From: Alphaproteobacteria bacterium
GTDB taxonomy: Bacteria > Pseudomonadota > Alphaproteobacteria > Acetobacterales > Acetobacteraceae
Assembly (NCBI GenBank): GCA_017307285.1
Contig: JAFKFI010000066.1
Location: forward strand, 1 to 64,000
DNA length: 64,000 nucleotides
Direction of reading: 5' to 3'
In this document: piece by piece, positions 15,141-24,230 of the stretch
Layout of the letters: each line of letters begins with the position of its first letter
How positions within the stretch are numbered: position 1 is the first letter of the stretch
Notes under the pieces: model-generated
Seen by the model: only the letters and a program-made list of their open reading frames with translations
Databases searched by the model: none
What the model was told of the DNA's origin: nothing
Program-made: the position numbers and the translations under genes

Positions 15141-16349
15141 ATGACACGGGGCTTTCTCAAGGCCGGGCACCTGCCCACGCTCTTCTCCGCTTTCCTGTAT
15201 TTCGATATCAGCTTCATGGTCTGGGTGTTGCTCGGCCCGCTCGGCGTGGCGATCGCGCAGGACCTGCATCTCGACGCCGCGCATAAGGGGCTGATGGTCG
15301 CCGTTCCGGTGCTGGCCGGGGCCGCGCTGCGGGTGGTGCTTGGGCTGCTGGTGGACCGCTACCGCGCACGTCGTGTCGGCATCGGCGCGCAGGCCGTGGT
15401 CATCGCCGGACTGGTCACCGCCTGGTTGCTCCACATCGACAGTTTCGCGGGCGCGCTGGCGCTCGGCGTGGTGCTCGGCCTCGCCGGCGCCTCATTCGCG
15501 GTGGCATTGCCGCTGGCTTCCTCGTGGTATCCGCCGGAGCACCAGGGCACCGCCCTCGGCCTCGCTGGCGCCGGCAATTCCGGCACGGTGCTGGCAGCGC
15601 TGTTCGCGCCGGGCCTCGCGCTAGCGTTCGGGTGGCGCAACGTGGTCGGGATGGCAGCGATCCCGCTCGCCATCGCGCTGCTCGTCTTCATGGTGCTGGC
15701 AAAGGACAGCCCATCCGCGCCCGCGCCGAAGCCGCTCTCGGCCTATCTCCGCCTGCTGCGCCAGCGCGACTGCTGGTGGTTCATGGGCTTCTATGCCGTC
15801 ACCTTCGGCGGCTTCGTCGGCCTCGCCTCGTCGCTGACGATCTACTTCAACGACCAGTACGGCCTGCCTCCGATGACGGCGGGCTACTGCACGGCGGCGG
15901 CGGTGTTCGTCGGCTCGATGGTGCGGCCGCTGGGCGGCGCCGTGGCCGACCGGGTGGGCGGTGTGCGGGCGCTCACCGCGCTCTATGCCGTCGCCGCCTG
16001 CGCTTTCGCCGCGATCAGCACCGGGCTGCCCTCCATCTGGATCGCGCTGCCGGTGTTCCTCGTCGGGATGCTGGCGCTCGGCATGGGCAACGGCTCGGTG
16101 TTCCAGCTCGTGCCGCAGCGTTTTCGCGAGGAAATCGGCGTGATGACGGGTCTCGTCGGCATGGCCGGCGGGGTCGGTGGTTTCTATCTCGCCTCCAGTC
16201 TCGGCTACTCGAAGCAGCTCACTGGCGGCTACGGCGCGGGCTTCCTGATTTTCGCGCTGCTCGCGACGGTGGCTCTGGTCGCGCTCAGCGGAGTGCGGCG
16301 GCGCTGGCGGACTACCTGGTCCGAGCTGTACGGCGCGGCGCGGGTCTGA
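15141..16349 (+). CDS. nasA: Nitrate/nitrite MFS transporter (NarK/NasA type)
   Basis: A 402-residue major facilitator with about 12 helices, of the NarK/NasA nitrate porter family. Seen features are the N-terminal PTLFSAFLYFDISFMVWVLLG, the motif VLAGAALRVVLGLLVDRY, and the nitrate-signature glycine-rich stretches GNSGTVLAALFAPG and GLVGMAGGVGGFYL. It takes up nitrate for the reductases encoded downstream. ATG 15141 follows GGAG by nine bases; the longer frame to 14841 would code through the regulatory hairpins and is rejected. It is the first gene after the sigma-54 promoter and ANTAR hairpins. nirB starts 13 bases later. Confidence 0.92.
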   Translation: MTRGFLKAGHLPTLFSAFLYFDISFMVWVLLGPLGVAIAQDLHLDAAHKGLMVAVPVLAGAALRVVLGLLVDRYRARRVGIGAQAVVIAGLVTAWLLHIDSFAGALALGVVLGLAGASFAVALPLASSWYPPEHQGTALGLAGAGNSGTVLAALFAPGLALAFGWRNVVGMAAIPLAIALLVFMVLAKDSPSAPAPKPLSAYLRLLRQRDCWWFMGFYAVTFGGFVGLASSLTIYFNDQYGLPPMTAGYCTAAAVFVGSMVRPLGGAVADRVGGVRALTALYAVAACAFAAISTGLPSIWIALPVFLVGMLALGMGNGSVFQLVPQRFREEIGVMTGLVGMAGGVGGFYLASSLGYSKQLTGGYGAGFLIFALLATVALVALSGVRRRWRTTWSELYGAARV

Positions 16350-16362
16350 GGAGGGGCGGGAC

Positions 16363-18804
16363 ATGAACATGATCTCCCCCACGCGCAAGCGTCTCGTCCT
16401 CGTCGGCAACGGAATGGCTGGCATCCGCACGGTGGAGGAAATCCTCGCCCGCGCGCCTGGCGAGTTCGATATCACCGTGTTCGGCGCCGAGCCACACGGC
16501 AACTACAACCGAATCATGCTCTCGCCGGTGCTGGCCGGAGAGAAGAGTTTTGAGGAGATCGTCACGCATGATCGCGGCTGGTACGCGGCCAACAGCATTG
16601 AACTAGTTGCCGGCGAGGCGGTCGCCGCCATTGACCGCGACGCGCGCGTGGCGCAGGGCGAGCACGGCACAATGCGGCCCTACGATGTGCTGCTGCTCGC
16701 CACCGGCTCCAACCCGGTGATCCTGCCGGTGCCCGGCGCGCTGCTACCGGGCGTGATCGGCTTTCGCGACATCGGCGATGTCGAGACGATGCTGGATGCC
16801 GCGCGCCAAGGCGGACGGGCGGTGGTGATCGGCGGCGGGCTGCTCGGGCTCGAAGCGGCCAACGGGCTACGCCGCAAGGGCATGAGCGTCACCGTGCTGC
16901 ACCTCATGCCGACGCTGATGGAGCGCCAACTCGATCCAGTGTCGGCGAGGCTGCTTGCAGACGATCTGCGTGCGCGCGGCATCGAGGTGCTCACCGAGGC
17001 AAACACCAAGGCGATTCACGGCGACGATCGCGTCCGCGCGCTGGAACTCGCAGACGGGCGCGAGATTGCCGCCGATCTGGTGGTGATGGCGGTCGGTATC
17101 CGGCCGAACATCGCGCTCGCCAAGGATGCCGGTCTTGCCTGCGGCCGCGGCGTACGGGTGGACGATGCGATGCTCACCAGCGACCCGCACATCTACGCGG
17201 TCGGCGAGTGCGTCGAGCATCGCGGCCAGGTTTTTGGCCTTGTGGCCCCGCTGTGGGACATGGCGAAGATCTGCGCCGACCGCATCACCGCGACGGCCGA
17301 TAGCGTCTACGAGCCCGGCGTCACCGGCACGCGGCTCAAGGTGACGGGGATCGACATGTTCTCCGCCGGCGACTTTCTCGGTGACGAGGGCACAGAAGAG
17401 GTCGTGTTCCGCGACGCGGCCCGCGGCGTGCATAAGCGGCTCGTGCTGCGGGGGGAAAAACTGATCGGCGCCGTGCTGTATGGCGAGGCGCGCGACGGCG
17501 GCTGGTATTTCGATCTCATCCGCAACGGCACCGACGTCGCGGAGATGCGCGACCTTCTGGTCTTTGGCCCGGCGCTGGCGGGCGTCGCGGAGAGCGGCGT
17601 GGAGGCGCTGCCGGACACGGCGGAAATCTGCGGCTGCAACGGGGTGTCGAAGGGGAAGATCCTCGCCGCGATCGCCGAGCACGGGCTGACCACGCTCGAC
17701 GCGGTGCGTGCACGCACCAAGGCCTCGGCCTCCTGCGGTAGCTGCACGTGCAACGTGGAGGCGCTGCTCGCTCTTGCCCTGGGTGCTGGCTACGACTCCG
17801 TGCCCAAGATCAAGCCGATGTGCAAGTGCACCACGCACGGCCACGACGCGGTGCGCGCGGCGATCCGCGAGCAAGGGCTGCGCACTATCCCAGCAGTGAT
17901 GCGGGCACTCGGCTGGAGCTCGCCCGACGGCTGCGCGAGCTGCCGCCCGGCGCTCAATTTCTATCTCATCTGCGCCTGGCCCGCGATCTATCGCGATCAC
18001 GCGCGCTCGCGCTTTGTCAACGAGCGGATGCACGCCAATATCCAGAAGGACGGCACCTATTCGGTGGTGCCGCGCATGTGGGGCGGCGTCACCACTGCCG
18101 CCGAATTGCGCGCCATCGCCGATGTGGTGGACCGCTACGATATCCCGACGGTGAAGGTCACGGGCGGCCAGCGCATTGACCTGCTCGGCGTCAAGCGCGA
18201 GCAGCTGCCCGATGTGTGGCGCGACTTGAACGCGGCCGGGATGGTGTCGGGTCACGCCTACGGCAAGGCGCTGCGCACGGTGAAGACCTGCGTGGGTTCC
18301 GAATGGTGCCGCTTCGGCACGCAGGATTCCACCGGCATGGGCATCGCGCTGGAGCGCATGACCTGGGGCAGCTGGACGCCGCACAAGGTCAAGCTCGCCG
18401 TCTCCGGCTGCCCACGCAACTGCGCCGAGGCGACGATCAAGGATTTCGGCGTCGTCGCGGTCGACAGCGGCTGGGAACTGCACGTCGCCGGCAATGGCGG
18501 CATCAAGGTGCGTGTCACCGACTTGCTGTGCAAGGTCGCTACGTCCGACGACGTGCTCGAATACTGCGGCGCCTTCATGCAGCTCTATCGTGAGGGGGCG
18601 CACTACCTCGAACGTACCGCGCATTGGGTCGAGCGTGTCGGCATCGATTACGTCAAGCAGCGCATCGTCGCGGACGCGGACGGACGCGCGGCGTTGCACG
18701 AGCGGTTTCTCGAAAGCCAGCGGCACATGCAGGCCGATCCTTGGGCGGAGCGCGTGGCCGGCGTCGAGGCGCACGAGTTCCGCTCGCTCGCCGTGGTCGA
18801 GTAG
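16363..18804 (+). CDS. nirB: Assimilatory nitrite reductase, large subunit
   Basis: An 813-residue NAD(P)H nitrite reductase large subunit that reduces nitrite to ammonium. Order of domains: FAD-binding (LVLVGNGMAGIRTVEE), NAD-binding (VVIGGGLLGLEAANGL), two BFD-type [2Fe-2S] regions (CGCNGVSKGK with CGSCTCN near 425-465; KCTTHGHDAV with CASCRP near 490-530), then the siroheme/[4Fe-4S] sulfite/nitrite reductase domain with CVGSEWCRFG and SGCPRNCAEA supplying the four cluster Cys. Length is normal. GGAGGGG precedes the ATG. It pairs with the Rieske subunit encoded six bases downstream. Confidence 0.97.
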   Translation: MNMISPTRKRLVLVGNGMAGIRTVEEILARAPGEFDITVFGAEPHGNYNRIMLSPVLAGEKSFEEIVTHDRGWYAANSIELVAGEAVAAIDRDARVAQGEHGTMRPYDVLLLATGSNPVILPVPGALLPGVIGFRDIGDVETMLDAARQGGRAVVIGGGLLGLEAANGLRRKGMSVTVLHLMPTLMERQLDPVSARLLADDLRARGIEVLTEANTKAIHGDDRVRALELADGREIAADLVVMAVGIRPNIALAKDAGLACGRGVRVDDAMLTSDPHIYAVGECVEHRGQVFGLVAPLWDMAKICADRITATADSVYEPGVTGTRLKVTGIDMFSAGDFLGDEGTEEVVFRDAARGVHKRLVLRGEKLIGAVLYGEARDGGWYFDLIRNGTDVAEMRDLLVFGPALAGVAESGVEALPDTAEICGCNGVSKGKILAAIAEHGLTTLDAVRARTKASASCGSCTCNVEALLALALGAGYDSVPKIKPMCKCTTHGHDAVRAAIREQGLRTIPAVMRALGWSSPDGCASCRPALNFYLICAWPAIYRDHARSRFVNERMHANIQKDGTYSVVPRMWGGVTTAAELRAIADVVDRYDIPTVKVTGGQRIDLLGVKREQLPDVWRDLNAAGMVSGHAYGKALRTVKTCVGSEWCRFGTQDSTGMGIALERMTWGSWTPHKVKLAVSGCPRNCAEATIKDFGVVAVDSGWELHVAGNGGIKVRVTDLLCKVATSDDVLEYCGAFMQLYREGAHYLERTAHWVERVGIDYVKQRIVADADGRAALHERFLESQRHMQADPWAERVAGVEAHEFRSLAVVE

Positions 18805-18809
18805 GCGCA

Positions 18810-19142
18810 ATGGACGGCGATTTCGCCCAGGCCGCATGGCACGAGATCGGGTCGGTGGACGACATCCCCCGGCTCGGCGCCCGCATCGTCCGGCTGCACG
18901 GCGAGGACATCGCGGTGTTCCGCACGGCGAGCGACGGCGTGTTCGCGCTGCACGATTCCTGCCCGCACAAGCAAGGTCAGTTGTCGCAGGGCATCGTGCA
19001 CGGTGAGTCCGTGACCTGTCCGCTGCACAACTGGGTGATCGGGCTGGCCGACGGACGCGCCAAGGAGCCCGACGAGGGCTGCACGCGCACCATTCCCGTA
19101 CGATTGGAGGGGCGGCGTGTGCTGCTCGGATTGGAGCGCTGA
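18810..19142 (+). CDS. nirD: Nitrite reductase small subunit (Rieske-like)
   Basis: A 110-residue Rieske-fold protein. Unlike many NirD proteins, which lack the cluster ligands, this one has CPHKQGQ and CPLHNW, giving a complete C-x-H...C-x2-H [2Fe-2S] set. It therefore may carry electrons to NirB, as in the ferredoxin-type NasG/NasE subunits. ATG 18810 lies five bases after the nirB stop, and its TGA overlaps the ATG of the nitrate reductase gene. A longer frame starting at 18624 lies within nirB and is rejected. Confidence 0.95.
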   Translation: MDGDFAQAAWHEIGSVDDIPRLGARIVRLHGEDIAVFRTASDGVFALHDSCPHKQGQLSQGIVHGESVTCPLHNWVIGLADGRAKEPDEGCTRTIPVRLEGRRVLLGLER

Positions 19143-21793
19143 TGTCGGACGAAATTCGTACCACTTGCCCCTATTGCGGGGTCGGCTGCGGCGTCGTCGC
19201 TCGGGGGGACGGCACCGTCGTTGGCGATCCGTCGCATCCGTCCAATCGCGGCCGACTGTGCTCGAAGGGGGCGGCGCTCGCCGACACGCTCGATGATCGT
19301 ACGCGGCTGCTGCGGCCGCGAGTATTCGGCGCGGATGCGTCGTGGGATGCGGCACTCGATCTCGTGGCGGCGCGGTTCCGGGAGACCATCGCGGCACACG
19401 GGCCGGACAGCGTGGCGTTCTACGTCTCCGGCCAGTTCCTCACCGAGGACTATTACGTCGCCAACAAGCTGATGAAGGGCTTCATCGGCAGCGGCAACAT
19501 CGACACCAACTCGCGCCTCTGCATGGCCTCCTCCGTCGCCGGCCATGTCCGCGCGTTCGGCGAGGACATCGTTCCCGGTGTCTACGAGGATTGGGCAGAA
19601 GCCGACCTCGTCGTGCTGGTGGGCAGCAACGCCGCCTGGTGTCATCCGGTGCTGCATCAGCGACTGCTCGCCTCGCGGGCGGCACGGGGCACGCGCATCG
19701 TGGTGCTCGATCCGCGGCGCACTGCGACGGCGGAGGCTGCCGATTTGCACTTGCCATGCGCGCCGGATGCGGACGTGCTGCTGTTCAACGGCCTGCTGGC
19801 GTATCTCGCGGAGACGGGCGCCGTGGACCGCACCTGGACCGCGCGCCACGCGAGCGGCCTTGAGGCGGCGCTCGATGCTGCACGCGCCGACGCGGCCGAT
19901 CTCGACAGCGTCGCCGCGCGCTCGGGCGTCGACCCCGAGGCGCTGGAGATTTTCTACGAGTGGTTCGCCCGCACCGAGCGCGTCGTCACCGTCTACTCGC
20001 AGGGCGTCAACCAATCGGCTTCGGGCACCGACAAGGTCAACGCGATCCTCAACTGCCATCTCGCGACCGGGCGGATCGGCCGGCCCGGCATGGGGCCGTT
20101 CTCCGTCACCGGTCAGCCGAATGCGATGGGCGGCCGCGAGGTCGGCGGCCTCGCCAACCAGCTTGCCGCGCATATGGCGTTCGACCGGCCGGGCGATATC
20201 GACGCCGTGCGACGTTTCTGGCGGGCGCCCAATGTCGCGACCCGGCCGGGCCTCAAGGCGGTCGAATTGTTCGACGCGATGTTGAGCGGCCAGGTGAAAG
20301 CGGTGTGGATCGCCGCGACCAACCCGGCCGCGAGCATGCCGCGCGCCGAGCGCGTCCGCGCCGCGCTGGCGGCATGTCCCTTCGTCGTGGTCTCCGATTG
20401 CTGGCCGACCGACACGACCGCGCACGCTGACGTGCTGCTACCTGCGGCGGGCTGGGGCGAGAAAGACGGCACGGTGACGAGCTCCGAGCGCCGCATCTCG
20501 CGCCAGCGCCCGTTCCGCGCCGCACCGGGCGAGGCGCGGCCCGACTGGTGGATGTTCGCCGAACTCGGCCGGCGCCTTGGATTTTCGGACGCTTTCGCCT
20601 GGAACAATCCGGCCGCCGTGTTCCGCGAGCACGCCGCGCTGTCCGGCTTCGAGAACAAAGGGCGGCGCGTGTTCGACATCTCGGCTCTGGCCGGCCTCGA
20701 CGACGCGGCCTACGACGCGCTGCGCCCGGTGCGCTGGCCGTTGCCGGCTGGCGGGACCGGAGAGGGCGGTCGGTTGTTCGCGGCGGGCGGCTTCCCGACC
20801 GAGGACGGGCGCGCGCGGCTGGTCCCGACCCCCTGGCGCGGCCTGCCCGATCCCGCTGGCCAGCCTTTGCTGCTCAACACCGGCCGGGTGCGCGACCAGT
20901 GGCACACCATGACCCGCACCGGCCTCGTCCGCGCGCTGATGGCCCACACGCCGGAGCCCCGGCTCGCTATCCATCCGGCCGACGCGGCGGCACTCGGCCT
21001 GGCGCAGGATGATTTGGCCGAGATCGAGACCACCGAGGGGACGCTGCTCCTGCGCGCCGATCTGCGCCACGCGCAACGTCGCGGCGAGGCGTTCGCACCG
21101 ATGCACTGGACTGACGCATTCGCGTCCACAGGTCCGGTGGCGCGGGTGGTGGGCGCGGCGCTCGATCCGCATTCCGGGCAGCCCGCGCTGAAGATGACGC
21201 CGTGCCGCGTGCGGCCGATCACTGGGCGCTTCCACGGCCTGCTGGTGCGCCGCGCGGCCGGTGCGCTGCCCGAGACCTGTCACTGGGTACGCGTGCCGAT
21301 TGCCACGGGCGCGCTGTACCAACTCGTCGGCCTGCACGAACTGCCGGCGGGCGAGGATCTTGTCCGGCTCGCGGACAGCCTGCTCGGTGTGCCGCGCGGC
21401 GCGGATCGGCTGGAGCTGGCGGACGCGCGGCGTGGAGTGCTTCGCATCGCGGCGCTGGTCGACGGGGTGCTCGAAGCTTGCCTGTTCCTTGCCCGCGACG
21501 CGGCGCATCTGCCGCGCCGGGACGTCATCATTCCGTTGCTCGGCCAGTCCGTGCCGGATAGCGGGCGGGGGCGGCTGCTCGCCGGGCTGGCGCGCGGCGG
21601 CGAAGGCGAGGAGGGGCCGCATGTCTGCGCCTGCTTCGGCATCGCGCGGCAGGCCGTCCGTCACGCCGTCGTCACCCACCGGCTGCGCAGCGTCGCCGAG
21701 ATCGGCGCCCATCTCAGGGCCGGCACCAACTGCGGCTCCTGCATCCCCGAACTCGAGGAGATCCTTCGCGATGTCCGCGTCCCCGCCGCCTGA
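19142..21793 (+). CDS. nasC: Assimilatory nitrate reductase catalytic subunit
   Basis: An 883-residue cytoplasmic molybdoenzyme that reduces nitrate to nitrite. The N-terminal CPYCGVGC begins a [4Fe-4S] site; CSKGAALADTL follows. The bis-MGD molybdopterin domains span about residues 50-680, with the signature NSRLCMASSV, GRPGMGPFSVTGQPNAMGGREVGG and the C-terminal dinucleotide-binding region (NTGRVRDQWHTMTRTG). A C-terminal BFD-like domain (CACFGIARQAV, then TNCGSCIPELEEIL) holds a [2Fe-2S] cluster for electron entry. No separate NAD(P)H-oxidising subunit is encoded in the operon. The start overlaps nirD, and the end overlaps cysG by 23 bases. The modBC genes elsewhere in the window could supply molybdenum. 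Confidence 0.96.
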   Translation: MSDEIRTTCPYCGVGCGVVARGDGTVVGDPSHPSNRGRLCSKGAALADTLDDRTRLLRPRVFGADASWDAALDLVAARFRETIAAHGPDSVAFYVSGQFLTEDYYVANKLMKGFIGSGNIDTNSRLCMASSVAGHVRAFGEDIVPGVYEDWAEADLVVLVGSNAAWCHPVLHQRLLASRAARGTRIVVLDPRRTATAEAADLHLPCAPDADVLLFNGLLAYLAETGAVDRTWTARHASGLEAALDAARADAADLDSVAARSGVDPEALEIFYEWFARTERVVTVYSQGVNQSASGTDKVNAILNCHLATGRIGRPGMGPFSVTGQPNAMGGREVGGLANQLAAHMAFDRPGDIDAVRRFWRAPNVATRPGLKAVELFDAMLSGQVKAVWIAATNPAASMPRAERVRAALAACPFVVVSDCWPTDTTAHADVLLPAAGWGEKDGTVTSSERRISRQRPFRAAPGEARPDWWMFAELGRRLGFSDAFAWNNPAAVFREHAALSGFENKGRRVFDISALAGLDDAAYDALRPVRWPLPAGGTGEGGRLFAAGGFPTEDGRARLVPTPWRGLPDPAGQPLLLNTGRVRDQWHTMTRTGLVRALMAHTPEPRLAIHPADAAALGLAQDDLAEIETTEGTLLLRADLRHAQRRGEAFAPMHWTDAFASTGPVARVVGAALDPHSGQPALKMTPCRVRPITGRFHGLLVRRAAGALPETCHWVRVPIATGALYQLVGLHELPAGEDLVRLADSLLGVPRGADRLELADARRGVLRIAALVDGVLEACLFLARDAAHLPRRDVIIPLLGQSVPDSGRGRLLAGLARGGEGEEGPHVCACFGIARQAVRHAVVTHRLRSVAEIGAHLRAGTNCGSCIPELEEILRDVRVPAA

Positions 21794-23186
21794 ACCCGCG
21801 CTGTTCCCGGTCTTCCTCCGCCTCTCCGGCGAGCGCGTGCTGGTGGTCGGCGGCGGCGACGCGGCGGTGGCGAAAATCCGCTTGCTGCTGTCATGCGGCG
21901 CCAAACTCCACGCCGTTGCCGCGACGCCCTGCGACGATCTCCGCGCGCTGGCCGACGACGGCGCGCTCACGCTTCATGTGCGCCCCTTCGAGCCCGCCGA
22001 TCTCCTCGGTGCGCGGCTCTGTATCGTCGCACTGGACGATTCGGCCGAGGTGGTCGCGGCGGCGCGCGCGGCCGGCGTGCTGGTCAACACGGTGGACCGT
22101 CCCGCGCTGTCTGACTTCATCGTCCCGGCGATCGTCGATCGCGCGCCGATCACGGTGGCGATCGGCACCGGCGGCGCGGCGCCCGCTCTGGCGCGCGATC
22201 TGCGCAGCCGGGTCGAGGCGGCGATCCCGTCCGGTTACTCCGGCGTCGCCGCACTGTGCCGCGATTGGCGGGGGCGGGTCACGAAGGCGCTGCCCGACGC
22301 TCACGCGCGCCGGCGGTTTTGGGATGCGGTGATCGACGGGCCGGAGGCCACGGCGGCACTCGACGGCGACCACGCGGGGGCGGAACGGCTGATCGACGTG
22401 CGGCTGAATGCGGCGCGCCACGGTGGTTCGTCGGCGCCACAGGGGCGCGCCAGCCTGGTCGGCGCCGGGCCCGGCGATCCCGAACTGCTCACCTTGCGCG
22501 CCCTGCGGGTGCTCAAGCGCGCCGACGTGGTGCTCTATGACGCGCTCGTGGAGCCTGCGGTGCTCGACTTCGCGAGGCGCGATGCGCGGCGTATCGATGT
22601 CGGCAAACGTTGCGGCCGGCATGCGATGAGCCAGGCGGCGATCAACCGGCTGATCCTGGAACACACGCGACGCGGAGCGCATGTCGTGCGACTGAAGAGC
22701 GGCGACCCATTCGTCTTCGGTCGCGGTGGTGAGGAGCTCGCATGCTTGTGCGCCGCCGGCGTGCCGGTTGAGGTGATCCCCGGCATCACGGCAGCCTGTG
22801 CCGCGGCGGCGCGGCTCGGCATTCCGCTCACCCACCGCGATATTGCCCGCGAGCTGCATTTGGTGACTGGCCACGGCAGCGACGGCGCGGTGCCTGCTCT
22901 CGATTGGCGCTCGCTCGCCGCCGGTGGCACCATCGCTGCCTACATGGCCAGCCGCACTTTTCCCATCGTCGCCGCGCGCCTGATGCAGGCCGGCTTGTCC
23001 GGCGCCACGCCGGCGGTTGCGGTGGAGAATGCCAGCCGGCCGAACGAGCGGCATCTGTTCGGCACACTGGCCGAGCTTCCGGCGGCCTTGGGGGCAGTGG
23101 GTTTCGATGGCCCGACGTTGGTGCTGATCGGCCGTGTGGTCGGGCTGGCGCATGGCGAGACCGTATCGGAATGGCAAGCCGCTTGA
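21771..23186 (+). CDS. cysG: Siroheme synthase (CysG type)
   Basis: A 471-residue fusion enzyme that converts uroporphyrinogen III to siroheme, the cofactor of NirB. The N-terminal half is the precorrin-2 dehydrogenase/ferrochelatase module (VLVVGGGDAAVAKIRLLL, a Rossmann motif). From about residue 222 the SAM-dependent uroporphyrinogen III methyltransferase follows (ASLVGAGPGDPELLTLRA, VLYDALV, RLKSGDPFVFGRGGEE, PGITAA). ATG 21771 has GAGGAG ten bases upstream and overlaps the nitrate reductase gene end, so the genes are translationally linked. A much longer frame from 21261 is in another gene and rejected. Confidence 0.95.
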   Translation: MSASPPPEPALFPVFLRLSGERVLVVGGGDAAVAKIRLLLSCGAKLHAVAATPCDDLRALADDGALTLHVRPFEPADLLGARLCIVALDDSAEVVAAARAAGVLVNTVDRPALSDFIVPAIVDRAPITVAIGTGGAAPALARDLRSRVEAAIPSGYSGVAALCRDWRGRVTKALPDAHARRRFWDAVIDGPEATAALDGDHAGAERLIDVRLNAARHGGSSAPQGRASLVGAGPGDPELLTLRALRVLKRADVVLYDALVEPAVLDFARRDARRIDVGKRCGRHAMSQAAINRLILEHTRRGAHVVRLKSGDPFVFGRGGEELACLCAAGVPVEVIPGITAACAAAARLGIPLTHRDIARELHLVTGHGSDGAVPALDWRSLAAGGTIAAYMASRTFPIVAARLMQAGLSGATPAVAVENASRPNERHLFGTLAELPAALGAVGFDGPTLVLIGRVVGLAHGETVSEWQAA

Positions 23187-24154
23187 CGCCAGCCGCGCGC
23201 TTCACCCCGTTCGTCGCCACACTGGGGCGCGGCCCCGGCCGGTCGCGCGCGCTCACCCGCGACGAGGCGCGCGAGGCGTTCGGCATGGTGCTGCGCGGCG
23301 AGCCCGATCCGCACCAGGTCGGCGCCTTTCTCATGCTGTTGCGCTATCGGGGCGAGGATGCGGACGAGGTCGCGGGACTGGTCGAAGCGGCGCGCGACGG
23401 CATTCACCTAGGGGCGGACGTGGAGCTCGACTGGCCCTCGTACGGCGCCGGACGCTCGCGCGGGCTGCCTTGGTTCCTCCTCGCGGCGCTCGCACTGGCG
23501 CGCGCCGGCATCCGCGTGCTGATGCACGGCTCCAACGAGTTCTCCTCCGGCATCGGCGTCGCCGAGGGGCTGGTCGCACTCGGTCTGCGCCCGGCCGCGA
23601 GCCTTGCGGACGCCGAGCGGCTGCTGGCGCGGGACCGCTTCGCCTATCTCCCGCTCGAGAATTTTTCCGCGCCGATGCTGCGCGTCCTGCGGCTGCGCGA
23701 CCTTTTCGGTCTGCGCTCGCCGGTCAATACGGTGGCACGGCTGCTCGATCCCGGAGAAGCGCCCGCCGGTGTCGATGGCGTGTTCCACCCGGCCTACATC
23801 GAATTACATCTCGGTGTCGCCGAACGGCTCGGCCGGCCGCGTCTCCTGGTGCTCAAGGGTGGTGGCGGAGAGGCCGAGCGCAATCCGGCCAAGACAATCG
23901 CCGCGCATCTTTGGGACCGTGAACAGGGCCGCGCGGAGTACCTCCTCCCGACATGGTGCAAGGCCGACCGAGGCGCGGCGCGCGAGGACGGTCCCGCGCT
24001 ATTGGCTGCTCTGTGGCGCAAGGAGGCAACGCATCCGGCAGCGGACGCGATCGTCCGCGCCACGATTGCGGTGGCGCTGATCGCTCTCGGCCGCGCGCGA
24101 ACCCCGGACGAGGCGGACGGCGCGGCGACAGCGATCTGGGCCGACGCCGCCTGA
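23171..24154 (+). CDS. TrpD2/YbiB-like glycosyltransferase-family protein
   Basis: A 327-residue protein related to anthranilate phosphoribosyltransferase but lacking that enzyme's substrate motifs; it fits the TrpD2/YbiB group, known to bind nucleic acid in E. coli. Seen: the N-terminal helical domain with RALTRDEAREAFGMVL and GAFLMLLRYRGE, then MHGSNEFSSGIGVAEGL and LVLKGGGGEAERNPAK. The ATG overlaps the cysG stop by 16 bases. Members of this family recur at the end of alphaproteobacterial nitrate operons, yet their job there is not known. It is the last gene of this unit and ends just before a short hairpin. Confidence 0.8.
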   Translation: MASRLTPAARFTPFVATLGRGPGRSRALTRDEAREAFGMVLRGEPDPHQVGAFLMLLRYRGEDADEVAGLVEAARDGIHLGADVELDWPSYGAGRSRGLPWFLLAALALARAGIRVLMHGSNEFSSGIGVAEGLVALGLRPAASLADAERLLARDRFAYLPLENFSAPMLRVLRLRDLFGLRSPVNTVARLLDPGEAPAGVDGVFHPAYIELHLGVAERLGRPRLLVLKGGGGEAERNPAKTIAAHLWDREQGRAEYLLPTWCKADRGAAREDGPALLAALWRKEATHPAADAIVRATIAVALIALGRARTPDEADGAATAIWADAA

Positions 24155-24158
24155 CCTC

Positions 24159-24173
24159 GCCCCAACCCGGGGC
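24159..24173 (+). terminator. Possible end of the nitrate operon
   Basis: GCCCC-AACCC-GGGGC forms a 5-bp GC stem with a five-base loop directly after the last operon stop codon. No T-run follows, so this is weak evidence for termination. Confidence 0.3.
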
Positions 24174-24230
24174 ATATGCTGTAGTCGCCAACGGTCCCGA
24201 TCGCGGGCGGACGGAGTGGGGAACAAGGCG

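Noticed and set aside
16867..19164. A 765-codon minus-strand frame across nirB and nirD
   Set aside because: Antisense to nirB, which has complete FAD, NAD, Fe-S and siroheme motifs. No coding signature of its own.
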